From the NCBI GenBank assembly GCA_029862045.1, contig JAOTYE010000001.1, positions 62,001 to 126,000 of the forward strand: a DNA stretch of 64,000 bases, written 5' to 3'. The translations under genes were made by a program, and so were the position numbers. This document shows, piece after piece, positions 61,882 through 64,000 of this stretch. The notes under the pieces are model-generated. The model saw only the letters and a program-made list of their open reading frames with translations, was not told the DNA's origin and did not search any database. The number at the start of each line of letters is the position of its first letter. The first letter of the stretch is position 1. The DNA is from Gammaproteobacteria bacterium (GTDB lineage: Bacteria > Pseudomonadota > Gammaproteobacteria > Steroidobacterales > Woeseiaceae).

Positions 61882-62436
61882 ATGAATGTTGAACTTCGGA
61901 ATAATCTTGTGGATGTTTTTCTCGAGACGGGACGTGCCCACCACGCAGCCTTCGCGGCTACGGATGGTGTCGACCCGGAATGGCCAATTTGGTATGCCGA
62001 GCATCTGCAGACACCGATCGCCGACGCGCTGCGGACACCGTTCACGAAAAGCCAGCTTATCTATTGTTTGATGGATGCCGATTTCGAACAGACCGCGCGT
62101 GCCCCGGAGAGCGACTGGCCCGAGTTTTACGCTAAGCAATTCATCGAGCGTTATGCTCAAAGCCCCGCCCCGGCCAAGGACAAGCTGGCACTCTATCATT
62201 CACGCAGTTGTCCCTTCTGTGTCTTTGTCAGGTCGGCAATCGATCGGCTGGGGCTTGACGTCGAGCTTCGAGAAATTTTCGAGGACGCTCGTTATCGCGA
62301 CCAACTCGTAGCAGCCCGGGGGCGCGCAACGGTGCCCGTGCTGCGGATCACTTCCCCGGACGGCGAGGAAAGGTGGATGCCCGAGTCACGGGACATCGTA
62401 CGCTATCTCGAGACGATGTCTGAGCGATCAAATTAG
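61882..62436 (+). CDS. Glutaredoxin-like domain with N-terminal helical repeat domain
   Basis: 184 residues. The C-terminal half (100-184) is a glutaredoxin/GST-N thioredoxin fold with CPFC at 110-113 and TVPVLR (cis-Pro). The N-terminal half is an unrecognised helical domain with an apparent internal repeat (DPEWPIWYAEHL at 31-42; ESDWPEFYAKQF at 76-87). AAAGGA precedes ATG at 61882. It follows fdxA by 46 bp in the same direction. A thiol-redox role linked to the ferredoxins is inferred; the substrate of the N-terminal part is unknown. Confidence 0.82.
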   Translation: MNVELRNNLVDVFLETGRAHHAAFAATDGVDPEWPIWYAEHLQTPIADALRTPFTKSQLIYCLMDADFEQTARAPESDWPEFYAKQFIERYAQSPAPAKDKLALYHSRSCPFCVFVRSAIDRLGLDVELREIFEDARYRDQLVAARGRATVPVLRITSPDGEERWMPESRDIVRYLETMSERSN

Positions 62437-62481
62437 AGGTAGCGCTAAATTCTTGTCCGTGTACGCCTCTCATCGCCTGCA

Positions 62482-63768
62482 TCAATAATCTGTGTTGCTT
62501 TCGATTGGCATATGCCCTTCACGAAGTGGCAGTTCGGCTGCCGGTCGACTTTCTTCACACTCACCCATTCGACCAACCAATCGACCGTAACGACGCGCGA
62601 GCGGTGCCGCGCTGACACCATGCAATAGCACGCTCAATGCAACAGTGATGACTGTGACCGCTAGCAGTTCGTCGCGGTGTGGCACATCAGATTCCTCCAG
62701 AATAAGCAGCACAAACAGGATCGATGCAAGACCCCGCGGGCCAAACCAGCCGAGAAAAAGGTGCGACGGCAACCCCAGGCCGGACCCAAAGAGTGAAATC
62801 GCGATGGGAACCATCCGAATCACCGTCAAACTCAACACGGCGTACAGAAAAACTATCGGATTCAGATGCGCAATACCTTCCGGCAATAGTGCTGCGCCAA
62901 AGATCAGGAAGGTAATCAGCATCAGGAGTTGACCCTCGCTCTCCATGAACTCGAACAAGAAGGTGCAGGGATGGCGGATGCTGTGGCCGAAAACCATGCC
63001 ACCGATGAACGCCGCAATGAACCCGTTACCGCCAATCAGTTCCGCGAGAACGTAGGTCAACACGGCGAGCGACAGGATGCCGATACCCTGAAACGCCGGG
63101 CTCGTCCAGCCGCGCTCAATCGTTGTATCGAGCAATCGTGCTCCAACGTAACCAATCACGACGCCTGCGAACGGTCCGATAATGACCTGCAACAATCCAA
63201 AACGAACCCACTCACTTGCCTGCGTTGCACCTTGCGCAGTACCAGCTAGTGCCGCGAGAAGAAGAACGGCTGGCAGAGCGATCCCGTCGTTGAGTCCGCT
63301 TTCGATATTGATTGCCTGACGAATTCGAACCGGCACGGCTCTTGCGGATATCACTGATTGCCCAAGCGCAGCATCGGTTGGCGCCAGCAGTGCCGCCAAC
63401 AATGCTGCCTCCCACAATGAAAACGACGGAAACAACTGTGTGGCAACGATGGTTCCCGCCAGGATCGCCAACGGTAATCCGATGATCAACATGCGGGTGG
63501 GCAAGTTGTGGTCCAGTCGGACGCGATCAAGATCGATACGTGCGGCATCTGTGAACAACACGAGAATGAGCGTAAATTCCGCAATGACGTGGATGGCCGA
63601 GTGACCCACGTCGACGTCAGCCAGGTTCAGTCCGCCAGTCCCCACTGCGAAACCGAAACCAACGAAGACCAGGGGTGCAGTGACGATCGTTCCTCGCAGT
63701 CGACCGGAGATTAACGAGTACAGCAACAGTCCGCCGACGATGATGGCGAGTGATAGCAAGTCCATCAT
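62482..63768 (-). CDS. CPA1-family cation/proton antiporter
   Basis: 428 residues with about 12 hydrophobic segments spread over the whole protein and the CPA1 signature around LFTDAARIDLDRVR, APTDAALGQSVI and NIESGLNDGIALPAVLLL (the N-D pair involved in transport). Na+/H+ or K+/H+ exchange across the inner membrane is expected. There is no RCK/TrkA-C regulatory domain at the C terminus. Two ATGs (63768, 63765) are possible starts. No link to the aromatic genes is apparent. Confidence 0.88.
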   Translation of the reverse strand: MMDLLSLAIIVGGLLLYSLISGRLRGTIVTAPLVFVGFGFAVGTGGLNLADVDVGHSAIHVIAEFTLILVLFTDAARIDLDRVRLDHNLPTRMLIIGLPLAILAGTIVATQLFPSFSLWEAALLAALLAPTDAALGQSVISARAVPVRIRQAINIESGLNDGIALPAVLLLAALAGTAQGATQASEWVRFGLLQVIIGPFAGVVIGYVGARLLDTTIERGWTSPAFQGIGILSLAVLTYVLAELIGGNGFIAAFIGGMVFGHSIRHPCTFLFEFMESEGQLLMLITFLIFGAALLPEGIAHLNPIVFLYAVLSLTVIRMVPIAISLFGSGLGLPSHLFLGWFGPRGLASILFVLLILEESDVPHRDELLAVTVITVALSVLLHGVSAAPLARRYGRLVGRMGECEESRPAAELPLREGHMPIESNTDY

Positions 63769-63795
63769 GGGCTCCGGTGCCGGACGCCTCCACTT

Positions 63796-64000
63796 CTATT
63801 CATCACGGGCAACAGTAAACTCGAATTCTCGCTTCAAGATCGCGGCCAATTCGCGTCCCGCCTCTGCAGACATCGCTGTCAACGGCGGGCGTACATTGGC
63901 CCATCGTGCATCGCCCGTGGCGATTGCGAGCAAGCGTTTTTGCGCGGGAATCGGGTCATAGTCCTGCATTAGCAACCGAAAGCGCTTTACCGTTTCGTGC
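63796..64000 (-). CDS. DapA-family aldolase, C-terminal fragment (cut by window edge)
   Basis: The last 68 codons of a leftward gene running off the right edge. The C terminus reads with an FRLLMQDYDPIP segment and NVRPPLTAMSAEAGREL, matching the RPPL-containing end of dihydrodipicolinate synthase / N-acetylneuraminate lyase family proteins. Catalytic Lys and Tyr lie outside the window, so the exact aldolase cannot be named. Stop codon at 63796-63798, 27 bp downstream of the antiporter start. Confidence 0.65.
   Translation of the reverse strand, partial: HETVKRFRLLMQDYDPIPAQKRLLAIATGDARWANVRPPLTAMSAEAGRELAAILKREFEFTVARDE

Overview
The window is gene-dense, GC-rich chromosomal DNA from a Gram-negative bacterium. 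A type II secretion cluster with very short overlaps, FabA/FabB, periplasmic c-type cytochromes and Sco proteins, PaaX/BzdR-type regulators and a MofA/MnxG-like giant multicopper oxidase all point to Proteobacteria, most likely Gammaproteobacteria. A free-living sediment or soil lineage such as Woeseiales or Steroidobacterales would fit, but that is inference only. No tRNA, rRNA, insertion sequence, prophage or CRISPR array was seen.

Layout. (1) 1-3560: the end of a type II secretion operon (gspJ fragment, gspK, gspL, gspM, small gspC/N-like gene). (2) 3.6-19.3 kb: a copper/metal-oxidation locus. A 2278-residue secreted multicopper oxidase is followed by a YVTN beta-propeller lipoprotein, a parvulin prolyl isomerase, a Sco1-like protein and a cytochrome c fused to a periplasmic binding protein. 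A second Sco1/cytochrome-PBP pair runs head-on into the first. A small secreted protein with a structured leader lies upstream. (3) 19.5-23.8 kb: fabA-fabB, a TPR/TolB-N membrane protein and a small membrane protein. (4) 23.7-31 kb: phenylacetyl-CoA epoxidase genes paaABCDE with paaI and paaX, and divergent paaZ. (5) 31.1-37.7 kb: an Lrp-type regulator divergent from a four-gene operon (MIO-type phenylalanine aminomutase, class III aminotransferase, thiolase, aromatic acyl-CoA ligase) that reads as a route from L-phenylalanine through beta-phenylalanine and benzoylacetate to benzoyl-CoA. (6) 37.7-52.3 kb: an anaerobic benzoyl-CoA cluster of the Thauera type (bcrCBAD, ferredoxin, oah, korAB, dch, had), with a BadM-like Rrf2 regulator, oxygen-handling proteins (hemerythrin, ferritin-like), two GNATs and a Nudix hydrolase. 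(7) 52.4-62.4 kb: an operon joining 4-hydroxybenzoyl-CoA reductase (hcrCAB) to the aerobic benzoyl-CoA epoxidation pathway (boxB, boxC), a divergent BzdR/BoxR regulator, two ferredoxins and a glutaredoxin fusion. (8) A CPA1 antiporter and the 3' end of a DapA-family gene.

How it fits together. Regions 4-7 form an island of about 38 kb in which phenylacetyl-CoA, phenylalanine and 4-hydroxybenzoyl-CoA are processed. Benzoyl-CoA is the hub and can leave through the oxygen-dependent Box route or the ATP- and ferredoxin-dependent reductive route. The least familiar parts are the beta-phenylalanine operon, a 22-bp operator shared by the two divergent promoters of the anaerobic cluster, the giant oxidase locus with its inverted Sco/cytochrome-PBP duplication, and a three-way-junction-like leader RNA.
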